From UMGS902 sp045538895 (GTDB lineage: Bacteria; Bacillota; Clostridia; Oscillospirales; CAG-272), in the NCBI GenBank assembly GCA_045538895.1, contig JAZQEH010000007.1:42880-106879 (forward strand): a stretch of 64,000 nt of DNA, read 5' to 3'. Of the stretch, positions 40,125 to 49,419 are shown piece after piece; position 1 is the stretch's first letter; every line of letters starts with the position of its first letter. The position numbers were made by a program, and so were the translations under genes. Under the pieces are notes generated by a model. That model saw only the letters and a program-made list of their open reading frames with translations. It did not search any database and had not been told where the DNA came from.

Positions 40125-42929
40125 TTACTTATTCAGAATTACTTTGATAATTGCAAGTACGTCTAAAATATCAACTTTACCATTTGAGTCAATATCGGCA
40201 TTTGCGTTGCTGATTTCGACGTTCATACCTACAACAGCCTTAAGCGTGCGAAGCACGTCAAGAACATCTACGGTACCATCGCCTGTAGCGTCACCTGCAA
40301 GTGCAGGAACTTCTACTTCAAGCTTCGGAATTCCCTCACCGCCATAGGAATCGCCGCAGTTTGCACAGGTGTAAACTGCAGTCTTACCAACGCTTTCGGT
40401 GGTTGCAGGAACTTCTGCCTCGGTTTCTTCATATGCGTGACCTGTAGCAGGTACAACCTCCTTGCCAAGCTCTCCGCCGCAGTATTCACAATAAGTATAT
40501 TCGGTATATCCGTCATCGGTGCAAGTGGGAGCAAGTGCTTCTGCCGTTTTAATGTTGTGAGCGGGAGTTGTGAATATATGCTCTGACAAAGGACTTTTTA
40601 CGTTATTAATTACACCTATAACCGCAAAGCAATACTCTTGACCGATTATGAACTTGTCAAAAACGTATTTAGGCTCGGTAACCGAGTCAAACTTTGAAAA
40701 ACTGTAATAATCGCCAAACTCATCGGTTTTTAACTCGCCAAGCATAACGTCATAGCTGTCATATTCGTCGTTTTCGGTAAACGTAAGCGTTACAGCCTTA
40801 CAAGTAGCTTCAACGTTTGAAATTACAGGAGACTCGACCGCAATAACATCTATAGATTTCACTCTTGAAGGCTCGCTTTCCTTGCCGTTGCGTGTGCAGG
40901 TTACGTAGTAATAATATTCGCCTGCAGTTTCCACATTGAACGTAGACGTAAACATTGAGCCTGCAGAATAATCACGTGTCTTTGTGCTTTGAAGCGTAAA
41001 GTCAACACCGTCTGTCGAAGAATAAATGTTAACGCCGTCACAATCATCATTTATGTCAATGAAAAGAATAACTCCAAGACTTGAACGCTGATAAACACTC
41101 GTAAGTGTCGGCGGTTCGATTTTAACGATAGCCGGCATTGTGAACTCTATAACATCGGAGAATTTACTGTACGTTCCGTCTTTATAGCCACGTGCCTTTA
41201 CATAGTAGGTTGTATCCTCAACAAATGAATCTCCGTCTGCATATGCTACAGTTTCACCTGCGGATACAGGGGTTTCGGAATCATACAAGAAGAAAAAGCC
41301 GTCGCCGTCCTCGCTGAAATAGATTTCGTATCCGTCATAATCAGAAGCGGCGGTAATACCGAACATCGCAAGTCCCTCGCTTGTCTGCACGGTAATTTGG
41401 GGAACACCAAGAACTATTTGTGCCGTTGCACTAACCGTTGCACTCGCGTCGCTGATTTCTTCTTCACGGTAAGCGTATGCACGGTAGTAGTAGGTGTTGC
41501 CTGCGGTAACATTGCTATCGGTATATGTAGTAGCATCAACGGTAGTAAGATAGTTGAAAGTTGCACCGTCGGTAGAACGGTAAATAAGATATCCCGTTGC
41601 ACCGCTTTCGCTCATGGTGAGTGTGATAGTTTTGCCGCCTTTAGCATACACATCGGGAGCAGTGAGATACTCGCCTGCGGAGTTGAATGTAATTCTTGAA
41701 GCGGTATCAGCCGCAACGCCGTCACCGTTCAAACCAAGCTGAATTACACCGTAGGAAACGCCATTCCACTTAGTGTAGTCAATGGAATAAGGCTCGATGT
41801 AGGCATCTCGGCCGCTCGCTTTTGTACCGTTTGTATACTCATATGCATGGTAGCAGAAGAAGCCATTACCGCTTGTATCGGTGAGGAACGAAGCATGTCC
41901 TGCACCACGGAGATTCTCTGCTGTGGTTGCGGTGAAAATAGGGTTGCCGTTTGCAACGGAAAGCTTTACCCACGATGTGGTTTCAAGCGGGTCGCCTCCG
42001 TTCCATGTGAGCTGACCGAGGCCGTAATCAGACCAGTAGCCGCTGCCCGAATAGGTGATGAAAATTTCACCGTTCTTGCCGTAAACAGGGGTTGCACCCT
42101 CTACAACTCTTGGGTGAGTGCTTGATGCACCTGCATATTCCCAGGACTGTGTAGGTGTGGTAACAATGCCAATTTCACTTGAAAGCTGCCAGGGCGACTT
42201 CATCTTGGCAATCATTATCTTCTGATAGAACTTGCCGGTAGCACCGCTCTGTCCTCGTCCCTCCTCGGATACCCACATGGTATATGTGCCCTTGTAGGGG
42301 CCTTCGGGAATGGTAAGAAGAGTCTGTCCGCACGCCCATTCCTCATGAATACTGCCATCAGCCTCAAGAAGTGGCTGAGAATAGTTTTCTATACCCTTTG
42401 TAGGATGTCCGTAAGGGCCTTTGGGAGTGCCGCTCAACGACTTAAGTACAACAAGACGAACGTTTGCAGAGCTAACGTTACCCGATGTGCCAAGCTGTTG
42501 ACGCAGACCGACAAACATATACCAGCCCTCGTATTCCTCGCCGAACATATCCGCACTGATATAATGAATTTCAGGAGACCACGTGCCGTTAATAATGGCA
42601 CCTTCACCGAAAAGTTCCTCAACCGTAGGGTCATAGAGCGTAAAAGAAGTGATAAAATTCTTTGAATCCTTAGAAACTATCTTACCCGCAACATATTCAA
42701 TATTGGAATTGATATTAGCCGAGCCGAGTCCGGAAAGGGTTGAGGATTCAAAAACGGCTATCTGTGACGTGCCTGTTTGTGTTAAATAATACTTTCCGTC
42801 ATGGAAAAACAGATTAGGGTCTGCATTATTAGAACGCACCATTGTGCCGTTGAAAGTTTCGGCATTTACCGAAACCATAAGCATGCAAAGCATCACAATG
42901 CATGCAAGAAAAGTGATTATTCTCTTCAT
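40125..42929 (-). CDS. Secreted GH43-family glycosidase with fibronectin-type repeats and dockerin
   Basis: The product has 934 residues: signal peptide (1-23), then a five-bladed GH43-type domain (about 28-400) with Asp37 in NNADPNLFF, Glu120 in TWSPEIHYI and Glu277 in VVEGATPVYG as likely catalytic residues. Three or four fibronectin-type or related beta domains follow (about 415-790), then a Cys-containing motif region (CTDDGYTEYTYCEYCGGEL, about 800-865) often seen near dockerins. A two-loop dockerin ends it (DATGDGTVDVLDVLRTL, DIDSNGKVDILDVLAII). It likely cleaves arabinose- or xylose-type side chains outside the cell. It is 20 bases downstream of the cytosolic GH43 gene, so they form an operon. 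Confidence 0.88.
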   Translation of the reverse strand: MKRIITFLACIVMLCMLMVSVNAETFNGTMVRSNNADPNLFFHDGKYYLTQTGTSQIAVFESSTLSGLGSANINSNIEYVAGKIVSKDSKNFITSFTLYDPTVEELFGEGAIINGTWSPEIHYISADMFGEEYEGWYMFVGLRQQLGTSGNVSSANVRLVVLKSLSGTPKGPYGHPTKGIENYSQPLLEADGSIHEEWACGQTLLTIPEGPYKGTYTMWVSEEGRGQSGATGKFYQKIMIAKMKSPWQLSSEIGIVTTPTQSWEYAGASSTHPRVVEGATPVYGKNGEIFITYSGSGYWSDYGLGQLTWNGGDPLETTSWVKLSVANGNPIFTATTAENLRGAGHASFLTDTSGNGFFCYHAYEYTNGTKASGRDAYIEPYSIDYTKWNGVSYGVIQLGLNGDGVAADTASRITFNSAGEYLTAPDVYAKGGKTITLTMSESGATGYLIYRSTDGATFNYLTTVDATTYTDSNVTAGNTYYYRAYAYREEEISDASATVSATAQIVLGVPQITVQTSEGLAMFGITAASDYDGYEIYFSEDGDGFFFLYDSETPVSAGETVAYADGDSFVEDTTYYVKARGYKDGTYSKFSDVIEFTMPAIVKIEPPTLTSVYQRSSLGVILFIDINDDCDGVNIYSSTDGVDFTLQSTKTRDYSAGSMFTSTFNVETAGEYYYYVTCTRNGKESEPSRVKSIDVIAVESPVISNVEATCKAVTLTFTENDEYDSYDVMLGELKTDEFGDYYSFSKFDSVTEPKYVFDKFIIGQEYCFAVIGVINNVKSPLSEHIFTTPAHNIKTAEALAPTCTDDGYTEYTYCEYCGGELGKEVVPATGHAYEETEAEVPATTESVGKTAVYTCANCGDSYGGEGIPKLEVEVPALAGDATGDGTVDVLDVLRTLKAVVGMNVEISNANADIDSNGKVDILDVLAIIKVILNK

Positions 42930-42949
42930 TTTATTATATATACCTTTCT

Positions 42950-43993
42950 TTAAAAGCAGGTAATTGTCTGAACGGTGGTAAGGGGTGCAGGCTTCAGACT
43001 GCCGTCACCGATAATGACTCTACCGTTTTCGATTCTGTAAGGCTCTATAAACACATATCTGCCGCCTGTGCGGTCGGGGGAAAGATATGCGTGATAGCAA
43101 ATGTAGCGTTTGCCTGCGGCATCCATAAAATATGATGCGTGTCCGCAACCGAATACTTCATCGGACATGGAGAAAATAGGCTCTTTATCCTTTGTCCAAT
43201 CACTTTCGTTCAGCGGATTATCACCGTCAAGCACCATATGACCGAGTGCGTAATACTTTGTCCAGTATCCGCTACCCGAATAGATAACGTATGTTTTGCC
43301 GTCATCGCCGTAAATGGCGGTGCCGCCCTCAACAACTTTCGGATGAATCTTGCCCTCTTTGTTTGCACCGTAGCCGTGCATTTCCCACTCCTCGGTGGGA
43401 CGGCACATTACGTGTGCCTCGCCTGCGGTGTATGGGTTGATCATTTTTGCGACACGGATACGCTGATGGAATTCGGGAGTCTGACGTCCCACCTCGTCAA
43501 CCCACATGCAGTAAACGTCATTTTTGTGACGGAGAAGCGTTTGTCCGCAACGCCAGCCGTCATTGAGATGCTCGTCTGTGGGAGAAACCACCTTTTCGGG
43601 AACAAAACGCTCACCCGTAACGGGGTTTGAATATGCAGCAAAGGGGGATGACAAATCCTCGCACTTAAGCACGTACATACGGTGGTTTACGTTAAAGCCG
43701 TCATCGCATGCGACAAACATATACCAACCTGCATGACTCTCGCCGAAATCCTCGGGTGAGAAGTAATGTATCTCGGGTGACCAAAGATTCTTTGACCACA
43801 TTTCACCCTCTCTCGGTGCAAATGCAATTACGTTTTCGCTCTCTGCCTCGTCATGTATCTTTGAGGGATTCTTTGAGCGGTAAAGTCTTATTACGGTGCC
43901 TGCAGTACAACAAAGATAATAGTATCCGTCATGCACAAACATCCACGGGTCTGCACCCCGGCAAACCGGATTCTTGAATTCTACGGTTTTCAT
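42950..43993 (-). CDS. Cytosolic GH43-family glycosidase
   Basis: The 347-residue single-domain enzyme has no signal peptide. Asp15 (GADPWMF), Glu74 (WSPEIHYF) and Glu222 (VVEGGTAIYG) match the GH43 catalytic positions. It is closely similar in pattern to the catalytic domain of the secreted GH43 that follows, suggesting a pair: one trims outside, the other completes hydrolysis inside. No ribosome binding site is visible before its ATG (upstream TTTTATTTAACAA), and a repeat fragment ends just there. The ATG at 43993 is taken because the sequence MKTVEFKNPVCRGADPW opens the fold normally. Confidence 0.88.
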   Translation of the reverse strand: MKTVEFKNPVCRGADPWMFVHDGYYYLCCTAGTVIRLYRSKNPSKIHDEAESENVIAFAPREGEMWSKNLWSPEIHYFSPEDFGESHAGWYMFVACDDGFNVNHRMYVLKCEDLSSPFAAYSNPVTGERFVPEKVVSPTDEHLNDGWRCGQTLLRHKNDVYCMWVDEVGRQTPEFHQRIRVAKMINPYTAGEAHVMCRPTEEWEMHGYGANKEGKIHPKVVEGGTAIYGDDGKTYVIYSGSGYWTKYYALGHMVLDGDNPLNESDWTKDKEPIFSMSDEVFGCGHASYFMDAAGKRYICYHAYLSPDRTGGRYVFIEPYRIENGRVIIGDGSLKPAPLTTVQTITCF

Positions 43994-44000
43994 TTGTTAA

Positions 44001-44078
44001 ATAAAACTGTAGGAACCTTTTGAGGAAAGGTTCCTACAACCTCCAAACCTTTTTATTAAAAATTTATATAGCTACGTA
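44001..44078 (-). repeat. Partial MITE-like repeat (core type 3) doubling as glmS terminator
   Basis: On the minus strand the sequence after the glmS stop carries AAAAAGGTTTGGAGG and then a perfect 13-bp stem TGTAGGAACCTTT / AAAGGTTCCTACA (44038-44026 and 44020-44008) followed by GTTTTATTT. The same blocks occur in copies E and F. It appears to supply the glmS terminator. Confidence 0.6.
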
Positions 44079-44085
44079 TTCCTTA

Positions 44086-45918
44086 TTACTCAACGGTTAC
44101 GCTCTTTGCAAGGTTTCTCGGCTGGTCGATTTCTCTGCCGAGTTCCTTTGCCATGTAATATGCAAGCATCTGAAGTACGGTTGCAAGCGGAATTGCATTG
44201 AAAAACTGGTCACAGCGAGGGAGGTAAATTACCTTTTCCGCCTCATTTGCCGCATCCTTTGCACCCTCACGTGCAATAAGCATAACTCTTGCACCGCGTG
44301 CCTTAACCTCACGGATATTGCTTATCATCTTTTCATAAAGTTCTTCCTGAGTTGCAAGTGCGATAACGGGCATTTCGGGAGTGATAAGCGAAATTGTACC
44401 GTGCTTAAGCTCACCTGCCGCATAAGCCACGGAATGGATATAGGAAATCTCCTTAAGTTTGAGAGAGCCCTCCATTGCAAGATGATAGTCTATACCTCTG
44501 CCGATAAAGAAGAGGTTACTATAGTTACAGAAAACCTTTGCGGCCTCTTTGATTTCATCTTCTCTTGCGATGGTGCTCTTAATGATATCGGGCATATCCT
44601 CATAAAGTGTACGTGTGTATTCTTTTGCTTCGGCTTCGGTAATTCTGCCCTTGAGAAGTGCCATTTTTATGGTGAGCAGATAGATAAGAGAAATCTGCAC
44701 GGTGTATGCCTTGGTGGAAGCAACCGAAATTTCGGGACCTGCCCAGGTATAAATAACATTGTCTGCTTCACGTGCGATGGTAGAACCGATAACGTTTACT
44801 ATACCGAGGGTATACGCTCCCTTTTCCTTGGCAAGGCGGAGTGCCGCAAGCGAGTCTGCCGTTTCGCCAGACTGCGAAATTACGACAACAAGATCCTCCT
44901 CGGTAAGAATAGGATTGTTATAGCGGAACTCGGATGCAATTTCTACCTTTACAGGTACTCTGCAAAGCTGTTCGATTGCAGTCTTACCTACAAGACCTGC
45001 ATGCATTGCGGTGCCGCAGGCTACAAAGGTAACGCTCTTTGCGTTCTTAAGACGTTCATCCGAAAGGTTTTCCTCCTCAAATGAGGGGAGCATATTGCGG
45101 ATACGGGGGTGAAGCGTTTTCTGAACCGCTTCGGGCTCCTCATTGATTTCCTTGATCATAAAGTGGTCATAGCCGCCACGTGATGCCGCCTCAACACTCC
45201 ATGTAGCCGTAAGCAGAGGATGCTTAACCTCTTTTTTGTTCATATCCATCATGCTTACAGAGTCCTTGGTAACAACGGCAATTTCATAATCGCCGAGCTG
45301 ATAGTATGTATTTGTGTAATGAAGCACCGCCGCAATGTCGGAGGCAACAAAGTTCTCGCCCTCGCCTACGCCGATGATAAGCGGATTGTCCTTACGGATA
45401 GCGTAAATGGTTTCGGGACAGTCACGGAACATTACCGCTATTGCATAAGAACCAACGATATCACGCATAGCCGCAACAAGTGCATCTATGTAATCATGGC
45501 AATTATTGTAGTGATACTCGATAAGCTTTGCGGCAACCTCGGTATCTGTTTCAGACACAAAATCAAAGCCCTTGGAGATAAGCATTTCACGGAGAGGCGC
45601 ATAGTTTTCGATGATACCGTTATGTACGATTCTTACGTTGTCGGTACCGTGGGGATGCGAATTGATATCGGAGGGGGCGCCGTGAGTTGCCCAGCGGGTG
45701 TGACCGATACCGCAGGTAGCTCCCTTGAGCGTACCAAGCTCCTCAATCTTTGCCTTAACGTTTGCAACCTTGCCTACTGCCTTTACTACGTTGATGTTGC
45801 CGTCTATAAATGCAGCAACTCCCGCAGAGTCATAACCGCGGTACTCGAGAGTTTCAAGCCCCTTGATTATAACCTCAGACGCATTCTTAACGCCTACGTA
45901 ACCTGTGATTCCACACAT
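44086..45918 (-). CDS. glmS: Glutamine--fructose-6-phosphate aminotransferase (isomerizing)
   Basis: The 610-residue enzyme makes glucosamine-6-phosphate, the first committed step to UDP-GlcNAc. Cys2 (MCGITGYVG) is the glutaminase nucleophile. The N-terminal Ntn domain spans about 1-230, and two SIS sugar-isomerase domains follow (VACGTAMHAGLVGK, then SQSGETADS). The C-terminal end RNLAKSVTVE is the family tail. It is controlled by the self-cleaving glmS ribozyme upstream. glmM lies on the same strand just upstream of the ribozyme. Confidence 0.98.
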   Translation of the reverse strand: MCGITGYVGVKNASEVIIKGLETLEYRGYDSAGVAAFIDGNINVVKAVGKVANVKAKIEELGTLKGATCGIGHTRWATHGAPSDINSHPHGTDNVRIVHNGIIENYAPLREMLISKGFDFVSETDTEVAAKLIEYHYNNCHDYIDALVAAMRDIVGSYAIAVMFRDCPETIYAIRKDNPLIIGVGEGENFVASDIAAVLHYTNTYYQLGDYEIAVVTKDSVSMMDMNKKEVKHPLLTATWSVEAASRGGYDHFMIKEINEEPEAVQKTLHPRIRNMLPSFEEENLSDERLKNAKSVTFVACGTAMHAGLVGKTAIEQLCRVPVKVEIASEFRYNNPILTEEDLVVVISQSGETADSLAALRLAKEKGAYTLGIVNVIGSTIAREADNVIYTWAGPEISVASTKAYTVQISLIYLLTIKMALLKGRITEAEAKEYTRTLYEDMPDIIKSTIAREDEIKEAAKVFCNYSNLFFIGRGIDYHLAMEGSLKLKEISYIHSVAYAAGELKHGTISLITPEMPVIALATQEELYEKMISNIREVKARGARVMLIAREGAKDAANEAEKVIYLPRCDQFFNAIPLATVLQMLAYYMAKELGREIDQPRNLAKSVTVE

Positions 45919-45935
45919 GGCATTTATCCTTACGG

Positions 45936-46117
45936 CATCGGGTGCTCATCTCCCGAAAACCGTTCCTTTATAAATTAAATTCTGCCTTTCCCGTTTTGTA
46001 GGCAGATTACTCTGCCGCTTTGTCGGAAAATACGGTAGCAGTTATACCGTCGGGGTATCCGCCGAAAATTTCGATAATCCCCGAACCTCGTCAGCCTTAA
46101 ATCAAGGCTCTGGCGCT
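45936..46117 (-). ncRNA. glmS ribozyme (glucosamine-6-phosphate-activated)
   Basis: Minus-strand reading in order: AGCGCCAGAGCC with the cleavage site before the G at 46116, then GGCTGACGAGGTTCGGGG, TTTCGGCGGATACCCC, and later CGGGAGATGAGCACCCG. These match the conserved pseudoknot core of the glmS ribozyme. It occupies the 300-bp gap between glmM and glmS, ends about 18 bases before the glmS start, and should cleave its own mRNA when glucosamine-6-phosphate is high. Confidence 0.92.
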
Positions 46118-46155
46118 AATGCACAAAGTGCATTTTAGTGAGCAAAATATATGCC

Positions 46156-46184
46156 AAGGGAAACTTTTGAAAAAAGCTTCCCTT
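46156..46184. other. Hairpin between glmM and the glmS ribozyme
   Basis: The arms AAGGGAAGCTTTT and AAAAGTTTCCCTT (minus strand) pair over 13 bp with one G-U. No clear T-run follows on the minus strand, so its role as a glmM terminator is uncertain. Confidence 0.45.
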
Positions 46185-46220
46185 TAACAATTTAAACAGA
46201 TTGAAAATTCTTGAGTGATA

Positions 46221-47576
46221 TTAATATTGTTTGAGCTTCTCCTCGATAAGCTCTGCAACCTGCTTCGTAACAGCCTCGGTGAAAGCTTCATCCTCACCCT
46301 CTGCCATAACTCTGATAAGCGGCTCGGTACCCGATGGACGCACCAGAAGTCTGCCGCTATCGCCAAGCTTTGCTTCTCCGTCCTCAAGAATCGCCTTAAT
46401 GTCGTCATCGGTATAGAATGCAAGCTTTGCAGCATCTGTGGTACGGATATTCACCATATACTGCGGGAACTTTGTCATAACCGCTTTGAGCTCTTTCAAG
46501 GTCTTGCCGCTTCTCTTTATATATGAAAGGAGTTGTACTGCTGTGAGCTGACCGTCACCCGTGGTTGCGTATTCCTTGAGAATAATGTGTCCGGACTGCT
46601 CGCCGCCAAGGCTGTAGTTGTTGAGAATCATCTCCTCAAGCACGTATCTGTCGCCAACCTTTGTGGATTCAAAACGGATACCGTTCTTCTCGCAGAACTT
46701 GACAAAGCCGAGGTTCGACATAACCGTGCCGACAACGGCGTTGCCACGAAGCTTGCCTCTCTCCTTCATGTCAAGTGCCATGATAGCCATAATCATATCG
46801 CCGTCAACAACCTCTCCGCTGCCGTCTACGCAAAGTACACGGTCTGCATCGCCGTCAAATGCGATACCGATGGGGAGCTTGTTCTTTTTAACGTATGCGA
46901 TAAGGTTTTCAAGGTGAGTTGAGCCGCAATTTGTATTTATGTTCACACCGTCGGGAGCATCCGAAAGCATGTGACACTTTACGCCGAGCTTTTCAAACAG
47001 CTTTCTTGCAGTTGCCGCACTCGAACCGTTTGCACAGTCAAATGCAACCTCAAGGCCGGAAAGGTCACCATCTACGGTGGAGCTGATGAAATCAATGTAT
47101 TCACCAAGTGCCTCGGGCTTATGAATAAGTCTGCCTATTGCGGCGCCCGTTGCACACTTGGGCATCGGCTTTTCACCGAGTACCATTGATTCAACGTTAT
47201 CTTCAAGTGCATCCGCAAGCTTGAAGCCCTCGGAGTTGAACACCTTGATTCCGTTGAACTCATAGGGGTTGTGCGAAGCAGAAATCATTATACCTGCACG
47301 TGCCTTATACTTGCGTACAAGATAAGCAACCGCAGGAGTAGGCACAACGCCGAGATTTATAACGTCATATCCCACCGAAAGAATACCTGCAGATATTGCA
47401 TTTGCAAGCATATCCGATGAAATACGTGTATCCATGCCAACCAAAATAAGCTTCTTGGTACGGCTGCCGCCCTTAAGCGAAGCGGCCACTGCACGGCCTG
47501 TTGCAACCGCAAGCTCAACAGTAAGCTTTTCGTTGGCAACGCCGCGAATACCGTCGGTTCCGAACAATCTTCCCAT
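46221..47576 (-). CDS. glmM: Phosphoglucosamine mutase
   Basis: The 451-residue enzyme converts GlcN-6-P to GlcN-1-P. It has the active phosphoserine loop MISASHNPYEFNG (Ser101), the metal loop AFDGDADRVLCVD, and the substrate loop GGEQSGHII, followed by the phosphate-binding RPSGTEPLIRVMAE. It is the last gene of a tsaE-tsaB-rpiB-LbH-glmM run, upstream of glmS. Confidence 0.98.
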   Translation of the reverse strand: MGRLFGTDGIRGVANEKLTVELAVATGRAVAASLKGGSRTKKLILVGMDTRISSDMLANAISAGILSVGYDVINLGVVPTPAVAYLVRKYKARAGIMISASHNPYEFNGIKVFNSEGFKLADALEDNVESMVLGEKPMPKCATGAAIGRLIHKPEALGEYIDFISSTVDGDLSGLEVAFDCANGSSAATARKLFEKLGVKCHMLSDAPDGVNINTNCGSTHLENLIAYVKKNKLPIGIAFDGDADRVLCVDGSGEVVDGDMIMAIMALDMKERGKLRGNAVVGTVMSNLGFVKFCEKNGIRFESTKVGDRYVLEEMILNNYSLGGEQSGHIILKEYATTGDGQLTAVQLLSYIKRSGKTLKELKAVMTKFPQYMVNIRTTDAAKLAFYTDDDIKAILEDGEAKLGDSGRLLVRPSGTEPLIRVMAEGEDEAFTEAVTKQVAELIEEKLKQY

Positions 47577-47577
47577 T

Positions 47578-48252
47578 TTATCTTACCTCTTTCAGCACAA
47601 TATTCTTTTCATCCTTGAAAATGCTGTTTTCCATGATTACACCGCGAACTCTCGAAAGCGGATATATATTTGTATACTTGCCAATTACCGTGCCGGGGTT
47701 AAGCACACTGTTACAGCCAACCTCAACGTAGTCGCCGAGCATCGCACCGATTTTGTATCTGCCGGTTTCGATGCACTCCTTGCCGCATTTTATAACAATA
47801 TTACTGCGGTCGCTCTTTACGTTCGACGTAATCGAGCCTGCACCCATGTGAGAATGCCAGCCTAAAATCGAGTCGCCCACATAATTATAATGAGGAGTCT
47901 GTGCATCGTCAAAAATAATCGAATTCTTTATTTCGCAGGAATTGCCAAACACAGAATTCTTGCCGATAATAGCACCGCCGCGGATAAACGCACAGTGCCG
48001 AACCTCTGCACCGTGGTCGATTATACAGGGGGCGCCGATGTATGCACTCTCAAAAACCTTTGCATCTTTGGCAATCCAAACGTTTTCTTTCGGATTGTCA
48101 TATTCATCGGGAGAAAGTGTATTACCAAGCTCTATAATGAACTTTTCAAGTCCCTTTAAAGCCTCCCAAGGATATGTAAATTGCTTTAAATAATCGCCCG
48201 CTATCGAATGGCTTAAGTCCCAAAGCTCGGATATAGTCGGTATATTATTCAT
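47578..48252 (-). CDS. Left-handed beta-helix protein (acyltransferase/GlmU-C-like)
   Basis: The 224-residue start at ATG 48252 follows a GAGGTTGA site at the rpiB end; a longer reading to 48282 would overlap rpiB. After a helical N-terminus (about 1-50), hexapeptide repeats run from about 55 (VWIAKDAKVFESAYIGAPCIIDHGAEVRHCAFIRGGAIIG). A His/Gly region follows (YNYVGDSILGWHSHMGAGSITSNVK) like the GlmU acetyltransferase site. It lacks a nucleotidyltransferase domain. Next to glmM, a role in amino-sugar acetylation or UDP-GlcNAc making is plausible but unproven. Confidence 0.8.
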   Translation of the reverse strand: MNNIPTISELWDLSHSIAGDYLKQFTYPWEALKGLEKFIIELGNTLSPDEYDNPKENVWIAKDAKVFESAYIGAPCIIDHGAEVRHCAFIRGGAIIGKNSVFGNSCEIKNSIIFDDAQTPHYNYVGDSILGWHSHMGAGSITSNVKSDRSNIVIKCGKECIETGRYKIGAMLGDYVEVGCNSVLNPGTVIGKYTNIYPLSRVRGVIMENSIFKDEKNIVLKEVR

Positions 48253-48262
48253 ATTCAACCTC

Positions 48263-48724
48263 TTATTTCTGATTGTTTTCAATATCGGTAATCATGTCAA
48301 CACGTGTCTTGTGTCTGCCGCCCTCAAATTCGGTTGAGAGGAATGCGTCAACAAGGTCGCATGCAAGACCGTAACCAACCACTCTTGCACCGAAGCAAAG
48401 GATATTGGCATCGTTGTGTGCACGTGTCATGCGTGCGGAGAATGTGTCCGAGCAGCAAGCGGCTCTGATACCCTTGTATTTGTTTGCAACCATGCTCATG
48501 CCGACACCCGTGCCACAAACGAGAATGCCGCATGTCTTTTCGTCACCGCCAAGCACGCCCTCGGCAACTGCGCCACCGTAAACGGGATAGTGGCAGGAAG
48601 CATCCGAGTCGGTACCCCTATCTACAACGTTGTAGCCGTCAGCCACGAGCTTTTCCTTGATCTGCTCCTTGAGTGCGTAGCCCGCACTGTCTGCACCTAT
48701 AATAACTGTATCAAAAATCTTCAT
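48263..48724 (-). CDS. rpiB: Ribose-5-phosphate isomerase B-like sugar isomerase
   Basis: The 153-residue protein belongs to the RpiB/LacAB family. The active-site Cys70 lies in GILVCGTGVGMSM, and the conserved RMTRAHNDANILCFGARV follows. The usual first motif (DHAG) reads GADSAG, with Ser13 replacing His, so the phosphate site may differ and another aldose-ketose pair could be the substrate. The ATG overlaps the tsaB stop by 4 bases. Confidence 0.88.
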   Translation of the reverse strand: MKIFDTVIIGADSAGYALKEQIKEKLVADGYNVVDRGTDSDASCHYPVYGGAVAEGVLGGDEKTCGILVCGTGVGMSMVANKYKGIRAACCSDTFSARMTRAHNDANILCFGARVVGYGLACDLVDAFLSTEFEGGRHKTRVDMITDIENNQK

Positions 48725-49419
48725 TTTTTGTTCTCCTTTTCTCTTTCAAGTCTTTCTCGCTCTGCCTGCGGTAACCGCAGATATGTCGGTGCAAATTCAC
48801 TGTCGCTTACGCTCACACCGCTCCCGAAAAGCTTAAGTGCAAGCAGCCCTACGCTTTCGCCGTCAGCAAGCAAGCGGTCATTTGGTGCAAGGACTGCATT
48901 ATCCGAGAAAAACGGCTTTGCAACGCAGGCCCCGTCACCAACGAGATAAACCTTTTCGTATTTTTCAAGAGATGCCGCAATGTCCTCTCCGCTCTTTGCT
49001 TCGTCGGGAGAAAGTCTTTCAACCTCTCCGCCGCTAACACGGAATAAAGCGGTGTAAAACTGTCCTCTGCGTGCATCCATAAGTGCGCACACCACTCCGT
49101 CGGTGTCACGCATATTATATGCAAGCGCCTCAAGCGCACTGACGGGTACGCACGGGCGGTTTTTGCCAAACGCAAGTCCTTTAACCGTTGCCGCACCGAT
49201 ACGGACTCCCGTAAACGAGCCGGGGCCCGCACTTGCCGCAAACAAATCAATATCCTCTACCGTAAGCGAATTCTCCTTAAGGAGTGCCTCAACCATAGGC
49301 AGCAGCGTTGACGAGTGTGTATTTCCGTCATCGTGCATATCCTTGGCAATAAGCTCACCGTCACGCAGCAATGCGACCGCCGCCGCTTTTGCAGTAGAAT
49401 CAAGTGCTAAAACTATCAT
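48721..49419 (-). CDS. tsaB: tRNA threonylcarbamoyladenosine biosynthesis protein TsaB
   Basis: The 232-residue ASKHA-fold protein starts MIVLALDSTAKAAAVALL and has SAGPGSFTGVRIGAATVKGLAF, the TsaB signature. It forms the t6A complex with TsaD and TsaE. It overlaps tsaE by 4 bases (ATGA) upstream and rpiB downstream. TsaD and TsaC are not in the window. Confidence 0.97.
   Translation of the reverse strand: MIVLALDSTAKAAAVALLRDGELIAKDMHDDGNTHSSTLLPMVEALLKENSLTVEDIDLFAASAGPGSFTGVRIGAATVKGLAFGKNRPCVPVSALEALAYNMRDTDGVVCALMDARRGQFYTALFRVSGGEVERLSPDEAKSGEDIAASLEKYEKVYLVGDGACVAKPFFSDNAVLAPNDRLLADGESVGLLALKLFGSGVSVSDSEFAPTYLRLPQAERERLEREKENKK

Noticed and set aside
44020..45084. A 354-codon plus-strand frame opposite glmS
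   Set aside because: It is the shadow of the glmS coding strand, with no ribosome site and a Cys-rich random product.
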